A program made the translations under genes and the position numbers. The notes beneath the pieces were generated by a model that ran no database searches, had not been told where the DNA came from, and worked only from the letters and a program-made list of their open reading frames with translations. From contig PNAS01000026.1 in assembly GCA_003169695.1 (NCBI GenBank), positions 101,732 to 165,731 on the forward strand: a stretch of DNA of 64,000 nt, in the 5' to 3' direction. Shown piece by piece: positions 9,242 through 17,118 of the stretch (the first letter of the stretch is position 1; every line of letters begins with the position of its first letter). The DNA is from Spartobacteria bacterium (GTDB lineage Bacteria > Verrucomicrobiota > Verrucomicrobiia > Chthoniobacterales > UBA10450).

Positions 9242-10141
9242 TTATGAACGTCGTTCATCCTTCGAAGCCGCAATCACATCTGAATTAAAAGCCGCCGCAC
9301 GCCATTGGTTATCACCTCCCGCACCCGTCGCTCTTAGGAGGAAGGAGATGAATCCCTTGCTTGTGAAAAAGTGCAAATGAGAAAAAGTATAAGGCGTTGT
9401 TATGTCGCCGATTTCGTGCGGCGGCGTCATCGATCTTCCGACATACATCTCGCATTCGTCGGTCTTTGTCGGATCTCCCAATAGATCGCCGTTTTCGCTG
9501 TATTCAGCCTGCCACAGCGTGTCGTCAGGTAGAACTACAACTGGCAAAACAAGGGTGAAAACATGAGGAATCACGAACCGTTCCGCATGGCGCAAAGCCT
9601 CGCTCACCAAATCAAACGCGGACGCCAACGCTTGGAACCATTTGTCATATACGTCCGAATCTCTGGCCGAAAGGTAGCTCCCAGCTTTCTGTGCCGGCTT
9701 GAGTTGCAGAATGTTTCTCCCGACAAAATTCTTAGCCGGATAAAGTGACTCGTCGTTTCGAATGTTGCGGATCACACCAGCGGCGGCAACGTCGACGTAA
9801 CCGGACATAGTGCTGAACATCCCACCTTTGCGCGACTCGACCAACGCATGCCTTGCCTCACGCGGTTCGCGCTTGCTACCAGATATGACTACGGGCGCAT
9901 CGACCGAAACATTTTTGCATTCAATTGCTAGACTAAGAACCGTTTCCTCCCGCGGAAAAATCCAACGAAAGTCAAATTCGCGAATTTTATTCGTTTGCGG
10001 GTCCCGATAGCCGCCACCGTGCTCGAGTAAGCTTTCGCGACGATAGCTTTGCAGAATGCGGCGAACCCGCATCTCGTGACCGAAGTTCTCGCCGGCGATT
10101 ACTGTTTTAATGTCTCCCGGAGTGATCGCCACGACGAACAA
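9242..10141 (-). CDS. PD-(D/E)XK-type restriction-endonuclease-like protein
   Basis: The product is about 299 residues. Near the N-terminus a basic helix is followed by IREFDFRW and, some 15 residues later, LAIECKNV. The spacing of the acidic residue and the E-x-K pair matches the PD-(D/E)XK nuclease core. The rest is mixed alpha/beta with no second domain seen. The apparent first codon is TTG (10141); GTG 10132 is an alternative. There is no adjacent methyltransferase or helicase, so it is an orphan. It could be a DNA-targeting defence or repair nuclease, but that role is inference from the motif only. Confidence 0.6.
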   Translation of the reverse strand: MFVVAITPGDIKTVIAGENFGHEMRVRRILQSYRRESLLEHGGGYRDPQTNKIREFDFRWIFPREETVLSLAIECKNVSVDAPVVISGSKREPREARHALVESRKGGMFSTMSGYVDVAAAGVIRNIRNDESLYPAKNFVGRNILQLKPAQKAGSYLSARDSDVYDKWFQALASAFDLVSEALRHAERFVIPHVFTLVLPVVVLPDDTLWQAEYSENGDLLGDPTKTDECEMYVGRSMTPPHEIGDITTPYTFSHLHFFTSKGFISFLLRATGAGGDNQWRAAAFNSDVIAASKDERRS

Positions 10142-10179
10142 GCTTTTACTAGAAGCATCACTTCCGCAACGCTGTCTTC

Positions 10180-10419
10180 GGTTTAGTGGAAAGGTTGAAA
10201 GAAATCAGGCCAGGACCGGGAAAGCTTCCTTCTGTATTGCAGCCCTCTGTTCCACTACCTGAAAGCCAGTCTCGCATTCCGCTCGCGACGTTTCGGAATT
10301 TGCGATACCGATTGGCGCTGGGCAACGCAGTTGCCGGGGCAAATGCCGTTCCGAAGTACAACTTAGGAACGAGGAGCAACGAGATCGCGTTGCGCGTCTG
10401 GGAGGACTTCGATCCTCAC
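10180..10419 (-). pseudogene. ParE/RelE-type toxin remnant interrupted by a REP element
   Basis: A GTG start (10419) overlaps the antitoxin stop as GTGA and encodes VRIEVLPDAQRDL, the usual opening of ParE/RelE-family toxins. The frame then enters a palindromic repeat (10321-10374) and stops after 18 codons. Beyond the repeat, scraps such as GFQVVEQ and PGLISFNLST, in different frames, resemble the next toxin segments. The toxin is therefore dead. The upstream part is convincing; the downstream remnants are tentative. Confidence 0.5.
10321..10374 (+). repeat. REP-type element (family A, copy 1)
   Basis: Two small hairpins in series: ggcaac-gca-gttgcc, then cgttcc...ggaacg, ending gagg. The same two-hairpin layout occurs at 10694-10745 and 13405-13457, and inverted at 12799-12847 beside the transposase gene. 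Confidence 0.75.
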
Positions 10420-10637
10420 GAGGTTTGTCGCCGGATTTCCTCTTTCGCCTTTTCCCAGTCGACGAATTTCGCTTCGCCGGATGCGACGCGAGCTTCGCGA
10501 ACGCGCAGCTCTTCTTTATGCCAGGCCGGCGATTCGATTGCTTCGGGATTCGCCGACAGGCTTGCCCAGATGGTTTCCATGGTCTGGAGTTTTTCTTCGA
10601 CGCTCATTTCGTTGAGCGGAAGGACGGGGATTGCCAT
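10416..10637 (-). CDS. Addiction-module antitoxin-like protein
   Basis: The 73-residue product (MAIPVLPLNEMSVEEKLQTM...) is a short acidic helical protein typical of the 'putative addiction module component' antitoxins that precede ParE/RelE toxins. It starts at ATG 10637. Its stop overlaps the start codon of the toxin remnant by four bases, the normal coupling for such pairs. Because the toxin frame is broken, the antitoxin is an orphan here. Confidence 0.7.
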   Translation of the reverse strand: MAIPVLPLNEMSVEEKLQTMETIWASLSANPEAIESPAWHKEELRVREARVASGEAKFVDWEKAKEEIRRQTS

Positions 10638-10693
10638 GACCGGATCATATCACAGCGTCGGGAGGGATCGATAGCGGATTTGGTGGAGGAAGA

Positions 10694-10745
10694 GGCAACG
10701 GAGTTGCCGGGACATGGGCATTCCCAAACGGAGTTTGGGAACGAG
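10694..10745 (+). repeat. REP-type element (family A, copy 2)
   Basis: ggcaac-gga-gttgcc is followed by ttcccaaac-gga-gtttgggaa and acgagg. It has the same order and orientation as the copy at 10321-10374, and lies just upstream of the first radical SAM gene. Confidence 0.8.
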
Positions 10746-10860
10746 GGGTTGGGAGCGGCGGAGCAGGGTGAGAATTTGCTGTCGAGGGTGGGAATATTGT
10801 GTATAAGGTGCGGTCTGAAGCCGGAGGTCGGAGGCCAGAAGTCAGAGATCGGATAATCCA

Positions 10861-12648
10861 ATGTCTATTCCCAGCACATCAGCACGCGCCACGAAGCGTT
10901 TTTGCCTGATCCTCGTTAAGCCGTCGCATTACGATGACGACGGGTATGTGATCCAGTGGTTCCGCTCGACGATTCCGTCGAATTCGCTGGCGGCGGTATA
11001 TGGGCTGGCGAGGGATTGCGCGCAGCGGCATGTGCTGGGCGACGACGTGGAGATCGAGATTCATCCGTTCGATGAAACGAATACGCGGATCCGGCCGGAA
11101 AAATTGGCGCGGATGATCGAGATGGCGGGCGCGGGGATGGTGATGATGATCGGGGTGCAATCGAACCAGTTCCCGCATGCGCTCGACCTGGCGCGGCCGC
11201 TCCGGGAGCGCGGGATCCAGGTAGGGATCGGCGGGTTCCATGCTTCGGGAATCCTGAGCATGATGGGCGGTAATGACGTCGACCTTCACAAGGCGAAGGC
11301 GATGGGCGTGATGATTTTTGCCGGGGAAGCGGAAGGACGCATGGAGCTGGTGCTCAAGGACGCCTTCGAGAACAAGCTCAAGCCGCTTTACAATTTCATG
11401 GCGGACCTGCCGAACATCGAGGGCGAACCGCTGCCGCTCATCCCGGCGATTCGCGCGGCGCGGACGGCAGGCGCGGTGACGAGCTTCGACGCGGGACGCG
11501 GTTGCCCGTTCCAATGTTCGTTTTGCACGATCATCAACGTCCAGGGACGGAAGTCGCGGCGCCGATCGGCGGACGACGTGGAGCGGCTCATTCGCGAAAA
11601 CGTGGCGCAGGGATTGAACCGCTTCTTTATTACGGACGACAATTTTGCCCGGAACAAGGATTGGGAAAAAATCCTCGACCGGCTGATTCACCTGCGACTG
11701 AACGAGAAGATCAAGCTGTCGTTCCTGATCCAGGTGGACACGCTCTGCCATAAGCTGCCAAATTTTATCGAGAAATGCGCCGCGGCCGGAGTGAAGCGGG
11801 TTTACATCGGGCTGGAGAATATTAACCCGGACAGCCTGGCGGGCGCGCACAAGCGACAGAACAAGATCACGGAGTATCGGAAGATGCTTCAGGCTTGGAA
11901 GAAGGCGCGGATCATTACGTATTGCGGCTACATCCTCGGGTTCCCGAACGACACGCCGGAATCGATCATCCGCGACGTGGAGATCGTGAAGAAGGAATTG
12001 CCACTCGATATCCTGGAGTTCTTTTTCCTGACGCCGTTGCCGGGCTCGGAGGATCACCAGACGCTGGTGAACTCCGGAGTGGTGGTCGATCCCGACCTGA
12101 ACAAGTACGATCTCAACCACGTCTGCGCGCCGCATCCGAAGATGTCCCGCGAAGATTGGGAGCGAGTCTATCGCAAAGCCTGGGAGACGTATTACACGGA
12201 TGAGCACATGGAAGCGGTGATACGCCGCCTGGTCTCGAGACAGGCCCCGGCCAGCAACGCCATCATGCTGATCGCCTGGTTCTGGGGCGCAATTCAGATC
12301 GAGAAAATTCATCCGCTCGAAACCGGGTTGTTCCGCTACAAATTCCGACGCGATCGCCGGCCGGGGTTGCCGATCGAGCCGATCTGGAAGTTTTATCCGA
12401 AATACGCCGTGGAATCGGTAGTGAAGCTTGGAAAATGGGCGGTGTTGTATGGCCGGCTGCGCGCCATCTACGTCCGGGTCAAGAAGGATCCGAAGAAGCT
12501 CGAATACATGGACCTCGCGATGACTCCGGTGACCGACGATGAGGATATGGAGATGTTTCACACGCCATCGGCGCCCGCGTTTATCGCGCAGGAGCAGCGG
12601 CGGCAGCATGCGCACGAGCATAAGCACGAGCATGCGGCGGTAGCGTAG
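10861..12648 (+). CDS. B12-binding-type radical SAM protein (twin copy 1)
   Basis: The 595-residue product has an N-terminal Rossmann-like region (about residues 15-170) containing MIGVQSNQFPHALD and a GGFHAS motif, as in cobalamin-binding class B radical SAM proteins. A radical SAM core follows with the CxxxCxxC cluster motif GCPFQCSFC at about residues 217-225, which should bind a 4Fe-4S cluster and S-adenosylmethionine. The C-terminus is His-rich (HAHEHKHEH). The substrate is unknown; methylation or radical rearrangement is usual for the class. A close paralogue lies at 13536, with a transposase gene between them. It starts at ATG 10861. Confidence 0.85.
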   Translation: MSIPSTSARATKRFCLILVKPSHYDDDGYVIQWFRSTIPSNSLAAVYGLARDCAQRHVLGDDVEIEIHPFDETNTRIRPEKLARMIEMAGAGMVMMIGVQSNQFPHALDLARPLRERGIQVGIGGFHASGILSMMGGNDVDLHKAKAMGVMIFAGEAEGRMELVLKDAFENKLKPLYNFMADLPNIEGEPLPLIPAIRAARTAGAVTSFDAGRGCPFQCSFCTIINVQGRKSRRRSADDVERLIRENVAQGLNRFFITDDNFARNKDWEKILDRLIHLRLNEKIKLSFLIQVDTLCHKLPNFIEKCAAAGVKRVYIGLENINPDSLAGAHKRQNKITEYRKMLQAWKKARIITYCGYILGFPNDTPESIIRDVEIVKKELPLDILEFFFLTPLPGSEDHQTLVNSGVVVDPDLNKYDLNHVCAPHPKMSREDWERVYRKAWETYYTDEHMEAVIRRLVSRQAPASNAIMLIAWFWGAIQIEKIHPLETGLFRYKFRRDRRPGLPIEPIWKFYPKYAVESVVKLGKWAVLYGRLRAIYVRVKKDPKKLEYMDLAMTPVTDDEDMEMFHTPSAPAFIAQEQRRQHAHEHKHEHAAVA

Positions 12649-12663
12649 GGACGTCCCTTCTCT

Positions 12664-12732
12664 TGTAGGGCGTTTCTGTGAAACGCCACCATCGAACGAC
12701 CTGTAGATGGCGTCTGACACAGACGCCCTACA
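12664..12732. repeat. Palindromic element bounded by TGTAGGGCG/CGCCCTACA (family B)
   Basis: Outer inverted arms tgtagggcgt and acgccctaca enclose two inner hairpins (ggcgtttctgtgaaacgcc and ggcgtctgacacagacgcc). It lies 15 bases past the radical SAM stop and could also act as a transcription terminator. Confidence 0.75.
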
Positions 12733-12798
12733 ATGCGGCGATGCGACCGGCCCCACAACGGACGGCTTGGAGAGCCGTCCCTGCCTTTCCCCATCCTC

Positions 12799-12847
12799 GT
12801 TCCCAAACTCTGTTTGGGAACGCACTTGTCCGAAGAAACTCCGTTTC
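12799..12847 (-). repeat. REP-type element (family A, inverted copy 3)
   Basis: gttcccaaac-tct-gtttgggaac (12799-12821) is followed by a second hairpin around gaaactccgtttc. Its orientation is opposite to the other family A copies. It sits immediately 5' of the transposase coding region. Confidence 0.75.
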
Positions 12848-12863
12848 TCATCCTCCCGAACGC

Positions 12864-13397
12864 GTGCGCAGTCGCTATCGCATCAACAATCAAAGCTCCG
12901 CGCATTTCATCACTTCGACCATTGTCGAGTGGCTCCCAGTCTTCACGACAGCGGCGTGCTGCGATATCCTCGTGCGCTCGTTGGAGTATTGTCGTCGGGA
13001 GAAAGGTCTGCGCGTCCACGCTTGGGTAATTCTCGACAATCATTTCCACGCCATCGTGTCCGGGCTGCAATTAGCGCGCACTGTGGCGGACCTCAAGAAA
13101 TTCACGGCTCACGAGATTCTCGGTCAGCTTAAGCTTGAAGGTCGCGATTGGTTGCTGAATCAGCTGGAATTCTTCCGCGCGGCTCACAAGCGCGAGAGCA
13201 CTCATCAAGTCTGGCAAGAAGGCGTTCATCCACAATCCATCGCGAGCGATCAGATGATGCTGCAGAAACTTGAATATCTGCACAACAATCCCGTGAAGCG
13301 CGGACTGGTGGCATCGCCGGAGCACTGGCGCTATTCGTCGGCGCATGAATGGTTGACGGGCGCTGTTCCTGCGATGCGTGTTGATCCCTGGCGATAG
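12864..13397 (+). CDS. REP-associated tyrosine transposase (Y1_Tnp/RAYT, HUH type)
   Basis: The product is about 177 residues. HAWVILDNHFHAI carries the paired histidines (HxH) of the HUH nuclease metal site, and the conserved LEYLHNNPVKRGL near the C-terminus carries the catalytic tyrosine of Y1 enzymes. These cut single-stranded DNA at REP hairpins. I chose GTG 12864 because the family normally begins just before RYR...; the frame is open to 12678, but that stretch contains the REP itself. Inverted REP copies flank the gene at 12799 and 13405. RAYT genes are usually single-copy and domesticated. Confidence 0.85.
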   Translation: MRSRYRINNQSSAHFITSTIVEWLPVFTTAACCDILVRSLEYCRREKGLRVHAWVILDNHFHAIVSGLQLARTVADLKKFTAHEILGQLKLEGRDWLLNQLEFFRAAHKRESTHQVWQEGVHPQSIASDQMMLQKLEYLHNNPVKRGLVASPEHWRYSSAHEWLTGAVPAMRVDPWR

Positions 13398-13404
13398 GGA
13401 AGAG

Positions 13405-13457
13405 CGCAACTGAGTTGCGAAGATAAGTGCGTTCCCAAACAGAGTTTGGGAACGAGG
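13405..13457 (+). repeat. REP-type element (family A, copy 4)
   Basis: cgcaac-tga-gttgcg is followed by gttcccaaac-aga-gtttgggaac and gagg, beginning eight bases after the transposase stop. Together with the inverted copy at 12799 it brackets the transposase gene. Confidence 0.8.
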
Positions 13458-13535
13458 AGGCGGAGACGAAGGGCGAGGCAATTTTGCCTGTCGAGGATCG
13501 CTGCATTGTGTATGGTGGGGCGTTTGGAAACCGTG

Positions 13536-15314
13536 ATGCCGACCCCGACTACATCCGCGCGCGGAATGAAGCGTTTTTGCCTCGTTCTCGTCAAGCCGTC
13601 TCACTATGACGACGACGGCTACGTGATCCAATGGTTTCGTTCCACGATTCCGTCCAATTCGCTGGCGGCAGTCTTTGGCCTGGCTCGCGATTGCGCCGAG
13701 CGCCACGTCCTCGGCGATGATGTCGAACTGGAGATCCATCCTTTTGACGAGACGAACACCCGCATCCGTCCGGAGCGCCTGGCGCGCATGATCGAAGAGG
13801 CCGGCGCGGGCATGGTGATGATGGTCGGCGTGCAATCGAATCAGTTCCCGCACACGCTCGACCTCGCGAAGCCGCTGCGCGAGCGCGGCATTCAAGTCGG
13901 GATCGGCGGTTTCCATGTCTCCGGGACGATGAGCATGCTCGGCGGCAACGATCCCGATCTCCATCGCGCCAAGGCGATGGGCATCTCGCTTTTTGCCGGT
14001 GAAGCGGAAGGGCGTCTTGAGCAAGTGTTGCAAGATGCCTTCGAGAAAAAACTTAAGCCGCTCTACAACTACATGGCGGATTTGCCCGGCATCGAAGGGT
14101 CGCCCATCCCGATTATCACTGCTGTGCGCGCTGCACGCACCGCCGGCGGCATCACCAGCTTTGACGCGGGACGCGGCTGTCCGTTCCAATGTTCGTTCTG
14201 CACCATCATCAATGTCCAGGGTCGAAAATCGCGCCGCCGTTCGCCCGACGACATCGAGGCGATCGTGCGCGCGAACGTGGCGCAGGGGCTGCACCACTTC
14301 TTCATCACCGACGACAATTTTGCACGGAACAAAGATTGGGAGCCGATCCTCGATCGCCTCATTCGCCTGCGTTCGGTCGAGAAGATCAAGTTGTCTTTCC
14401 TCATCCAAGTGGACACGCTTTGCCATAAGCTTCCGAATTTTATCGAGAAATGCGCCGCGGCGGGGGTGAAGCGGGTGTTCATCGGACTGGAGAACATCAA
14501 CCCCGACAGTCTGGCCGGCGCACATAAGCGGCAGAACAAGATTACGGAGTACCGCAAGATGCTCCTCGCCTGGAAGACCGCGAGGATCATCACCTACGCC
14601 GGCTACATCACCGGCTTTCCGAACGACACGGTGGAATCCATCAGGAGTGACATCGAGATCATCAAGAAGGAATTGCCGGTCGATCTGCTGGAGTTCTTTT
14701 TCCTGACGCCGCTGCCGGGTTCGGAAGATCACCAAAAACTGGTCAACGCCGGAGTCGTGATCGATGCGGACTTGAACCGATACGATCTCAATCACACTTG
14801 CGCCCCGCATGCGAAGATGTCGCGCGAAGATTGGGAGCGGGCTTACCAGACGGCGTGGGAGACTTATTACACCATGGAACATATGGAGACGGTGTTGCGC
14901 CGGTTGATGGCGAAGAAGGCGAGTGGGAGCAATGCCATCCTGCTGATCACCTGGTTCATGGGCTCGATCCACATCGAGAAGATTCACCCGCTCGAGAGCG
15001 GCTTCCTGCGCTTGAAGTTCCGGCGTGACCGCCGGCCCGGGCTGCCGATTGTGCCGAGGTGGAAGTTCTATCCGGGCTACATCGTGGAATCCGCGGCAAA
15101 GCTCGCCCGGTGGGTGTCTCTCTATTTTGGGCTGCGGCGCATCTACGTGCGAATCAAGAAAGACCCGCGCAAGCTCCAATACATGGACCTCGCGCTCAGT
15201 CCCGTAACCGATCATGACGTGGACGATCTCGAGATGTTCCACACGCCTTCGGCGCCGGCGTTTGTCGCGCAGGAGCAGCGGCGGCAGCATGTTCACGAGC
15301 ATGCGGCGGCGTAG
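13536..15314 (+). CDS. B12-binding-type radical SAM protein (twin copy 2)
   Basis: The 592-residue product aligns end to end with the protein at 10861, sharing GCPFQCSFC, the GGFH motif and the His-rich C-terminus (HVHEHAAA). I estimate by eye roughly 80% identity. Differences are spread along the length, so both copies appear to be under selection and functional. ATG 13536 was chosen because it aligns with the start of the twin; the frame is open further upstream through the REP element. Whether the twins share a substrate cannot be told. Confidence 0.85.
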   Translation: MPTPTTSARGMKRFCLVLVKPSHYDDDGYVIQWFRSTIPSNSLAAVFGLARDCAERHVLGDDVELEIHPFDETNTRIRPERLARMIEEAGAGMVMMVGVQSNQFPHTLDLAKPLRERGIQVGIGGFHVSGTMSMLGGNDPDLHRAKAMGISLFAGEAEGRLEQVLQDAFEKKLKPLYNYMADLPGIEGSPIPIITAVRAARTAGGITSFDAGRGCPFQCSFCTIINVQGRKSRRRSPDDIEAIVRANVAQGLHHFFITDDNFARNKDWEPILDRLIRLRSVEKIKLSFLIQVDTLCHKLPNFIEKCAAAGVKRVFIGLENINPDSLAGAHKRQNKITEYRKMLLAWKTARIITYAGYITGFPNDTVESIRSDIEIIKKELPVDLLEFFFLTPLPGSEDHQKLVNAGVVIDADLNRYDLNHTCAPHAKMSREDWERAYQTAWETYYTMEHMETVLRRLMAKKASGSNAILLITWFMGSIHIEKIHPLESGFLRLKFRRDRRPGLPIVPRWKFYPGYIVESAAKLARWVSLYFGLRRIYVRIKKDPRKLQYMDLALSPVTDHDVDDLEMFHTPSAPAFVAQEQRRQHVHEHAAA

Positions 15315-15339
15315 GGTGGCGCCACGCGATCAGAACCAA

Positions 15340-15456
15340 GTAGGGCGTGCTCTCGCCGCGCCCCCATCGCCACTTTGGCGCGCAAGAGGCCGAGCGCGCT
15401 GACTTCTCTTGACGCAGTCGATTCTTTCGACAGACGCCCCGGAGGTGCGTCCCTAC
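15340..15456. repeat. Degenerate palindromic element (family B)
   Basis: gtagggcgtgctctcgc near the left end and a ccctac end at 15451-15456 form imperfect inverted arms. It lies between the second radical SAM gene and the protease pair. The match is looser than at the other family B sites. Confidence 0.45.
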
Positions 15457-15522
15457 CTGCTTTGTAGAGAAGCCGCAATGATTTGATTTCTGAGGCATCT
15501 GTTTCATCTTCTCGGACTTCCG

Positions 15523-17118
15523 ATGAAGCGCTTCGCATTTTTGCTGTCCGCTTTGCTGTACTTGAATGGGGGAGAAATTCAGGCGCAGCAGAGGACCGTG
15601 CCACCGCCGCCTGGAGCGACGTCTGTTGCCACGCCCACTCCGGCAGCGCCGCAGACCCTTATCCAGGCCCCTGCTGTCGCGACGCGTCCGAACGGCAAGA
15701 TCCAGAAAAGTTTGGTCCGCATCACGGCGACGGAAGTCGAGCCGGATTACAGAGCGCCCTGGAACTCGGGCGCAATTCAGCGGGGCATCGGCGCGGGCTT
15801 TGTGATCGAGGGCAACCGCATCATGACCAATGCGCATGTGGTCAGCAACAGCCGTTACCTCACCGTGGAGCGCGATGGGGATCCGAATAAATACCCGGCG
15901 ACGGTTCTCTTTGTCGCGCATGACTGCGATCTGGCGCTCCTCAAGGTTGCATCCCCGAACTTTTTCAAGAACATGACGCCGCTAACCTTCGGTGGGATCC
16001 CGGAACTCGAGGCGGTCGTGTCGGCCTACGGTTATCCTCTCGGTGGCGAGCGAATGTCAGTGACCACCGGCATTGTGTCGCGAATCGATTTCCAGCCCTA
16101 CACGCACTCTTCGATCGACCAGCATCTCGCGATCCAGATCAGCGCGCAGATCAATCCTGGCAACAGCGGCGGGCCCGTGATGCAAAATGCGAAAGTGGTC
16201 GGCGTGGCGTTTCAAGGATATAGCGGCGACGTCGCGCAAGGCGTCGCATATATGATTCCCACGCCGGTGATTCAACGCTTTCTCTCGGACATCAAGGACG
16301 GGCACTACGACAAGTACGTGGATCTCGGGCTCACTTACACGAAGCTTCAGAATCCTGCGCAGCGCCATTTTCTTGGCTTAAAAGATGACGATCGCGGTGT
16401 GCTCGTGGGCACCGTGATCGCCGCCGGCCCATCCGCAAAAAGCGTGCAGTCAGGCGACGTGCTTCTCTCGATCGACGATCATCCCATCGCGAGCGACGCG
16501 ACGGTCGAGCTCGAAGGCGAGTCTGTCGAAATGCCGGAAGTAGTCGAGCGGAAATTCAAAGGCGACGTGGTAAAAATCGAGCTCTTGCGAGACAAAAAAC
16601 CGGTCACCGTCAGCCTCGAGCTCGGATCGGTTTGGCCCTATGCCTACCTCGCCCACACTTATGATGTGCGCCCGCGTTACGTTGTCTATGGGGGCCTGTT
16701 GTTTCAGCCGCTCACGCTCGATCTGGTCGACGCGTATCAACCGACCGACATCCGCATCCGGCATTATTTTGATTATTTCGTCACGGAGCAAATTTACCTG
16801 GAGCACCCTGAAGTAATCGTCCTGACGAACATTCTGCCCGATCCGACTAACAGTTATCTCGCCCCCTACCGGGCCAGCATCGTGGACGAGATCAACGGCC
16901 AAAAAATCCGAACGTTGACTGACCTGGCCAAGGCTTTCTCAGAAACGCCAGATCGCTTTGTCGTTCGTATGATCGGCGACGGACCTCCGCTCGTGCTTGA
17001 TCCGAAAGAGGTGGAGTCCGCGCGGGAGAGAATCAAAACGCGTTACAACGTCGTCTCGGAACAAAACCTGGAAGACCAGCCGGCCAGGCCCACGCCAGTC
17101 GATCAAAACAAAACCTGA
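15523..17118 (+). CDS. Exported trypsin-like serine protease with PDZ region (Deg/HtrA type)
   Basis: The 531-residue product has a signal peptide (about residues 1-22) and a Pro-rich linker. The trypsin fold carries a complete catalytic triad: His105 in TNAHVV, Asp136 in HDCDLALL, and Ser215 in GNSGGPV. A PDZ-like region follows from about residue 270, with a second one near the C-terminus. It probably works in the periplasm on misfolded or signalling proteins. Its stop overlaps the start of the next gene (TGATG), so the two are translationally coupled. The partner is a paralogue that has lost the triad. Confidence 0.85.
   Translation: MKRFAFLLSALLYLNGGEIQAQQRTVPPPPGATSVATPTPAAPQTLIQAPAVATRPNGKIQKSLVRITATEVEPDYRAPWNSGAIQRGIGAGFVIEGNRIMTNAHVVSNSRYLTVERDGDPNKYPATVLFVAHDCDLALLKVASPNFFKNMTPLTFGGIPELEAVVSAYGYPLGGERMSVTTGIVSRIDFQPYTHSSIDQHLAIQISAQINPGNSGGPVMQNAKVVGVAFQGYSGDVAQGVAYMIPTPVIQRFLSDIKDGHYDKYVDLGLTYTKLQNPAQRHFLGLKDDDRGVLVGTVIAAGPSAKSVQSGDVLLSIDDHPIASDATVELEGESVEMPEVVERKFKGDVVKIELLRDKKPVTVSLELGSVWPYAYLAHTYDVRPRYVVYGGLLFQPLTLDLVDAYQPTDIRIRHYFDYFVTEQIYLEHPEVIVLTNILPDPTNSYLAPYRASIVDEINGQKIRTLTDLAKAFSETPDRFVVRMIGDGPPLVLDPKEVESARERIKTRYNVVSEQNLEDQPARPTPVDQNKT

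Noticed and set aside
10879..12825. Long minus-strand open frame (648 codons) opposite the first radical SAM gene
   Set aside because: It is antisense to a gene with clear motifs. Its product is Arg/His/Asp-rich with no motif, typical of the shadow of a GC-rich coding strand.
13071..15302. Long minus-strand open frame (743 codons) opposite the second radical SAM gene and the RAYT
   Set aside because: Same kind of shadow as opposite the twin. Its similarity to that frame simply mirrors the duplication of the sense genes.
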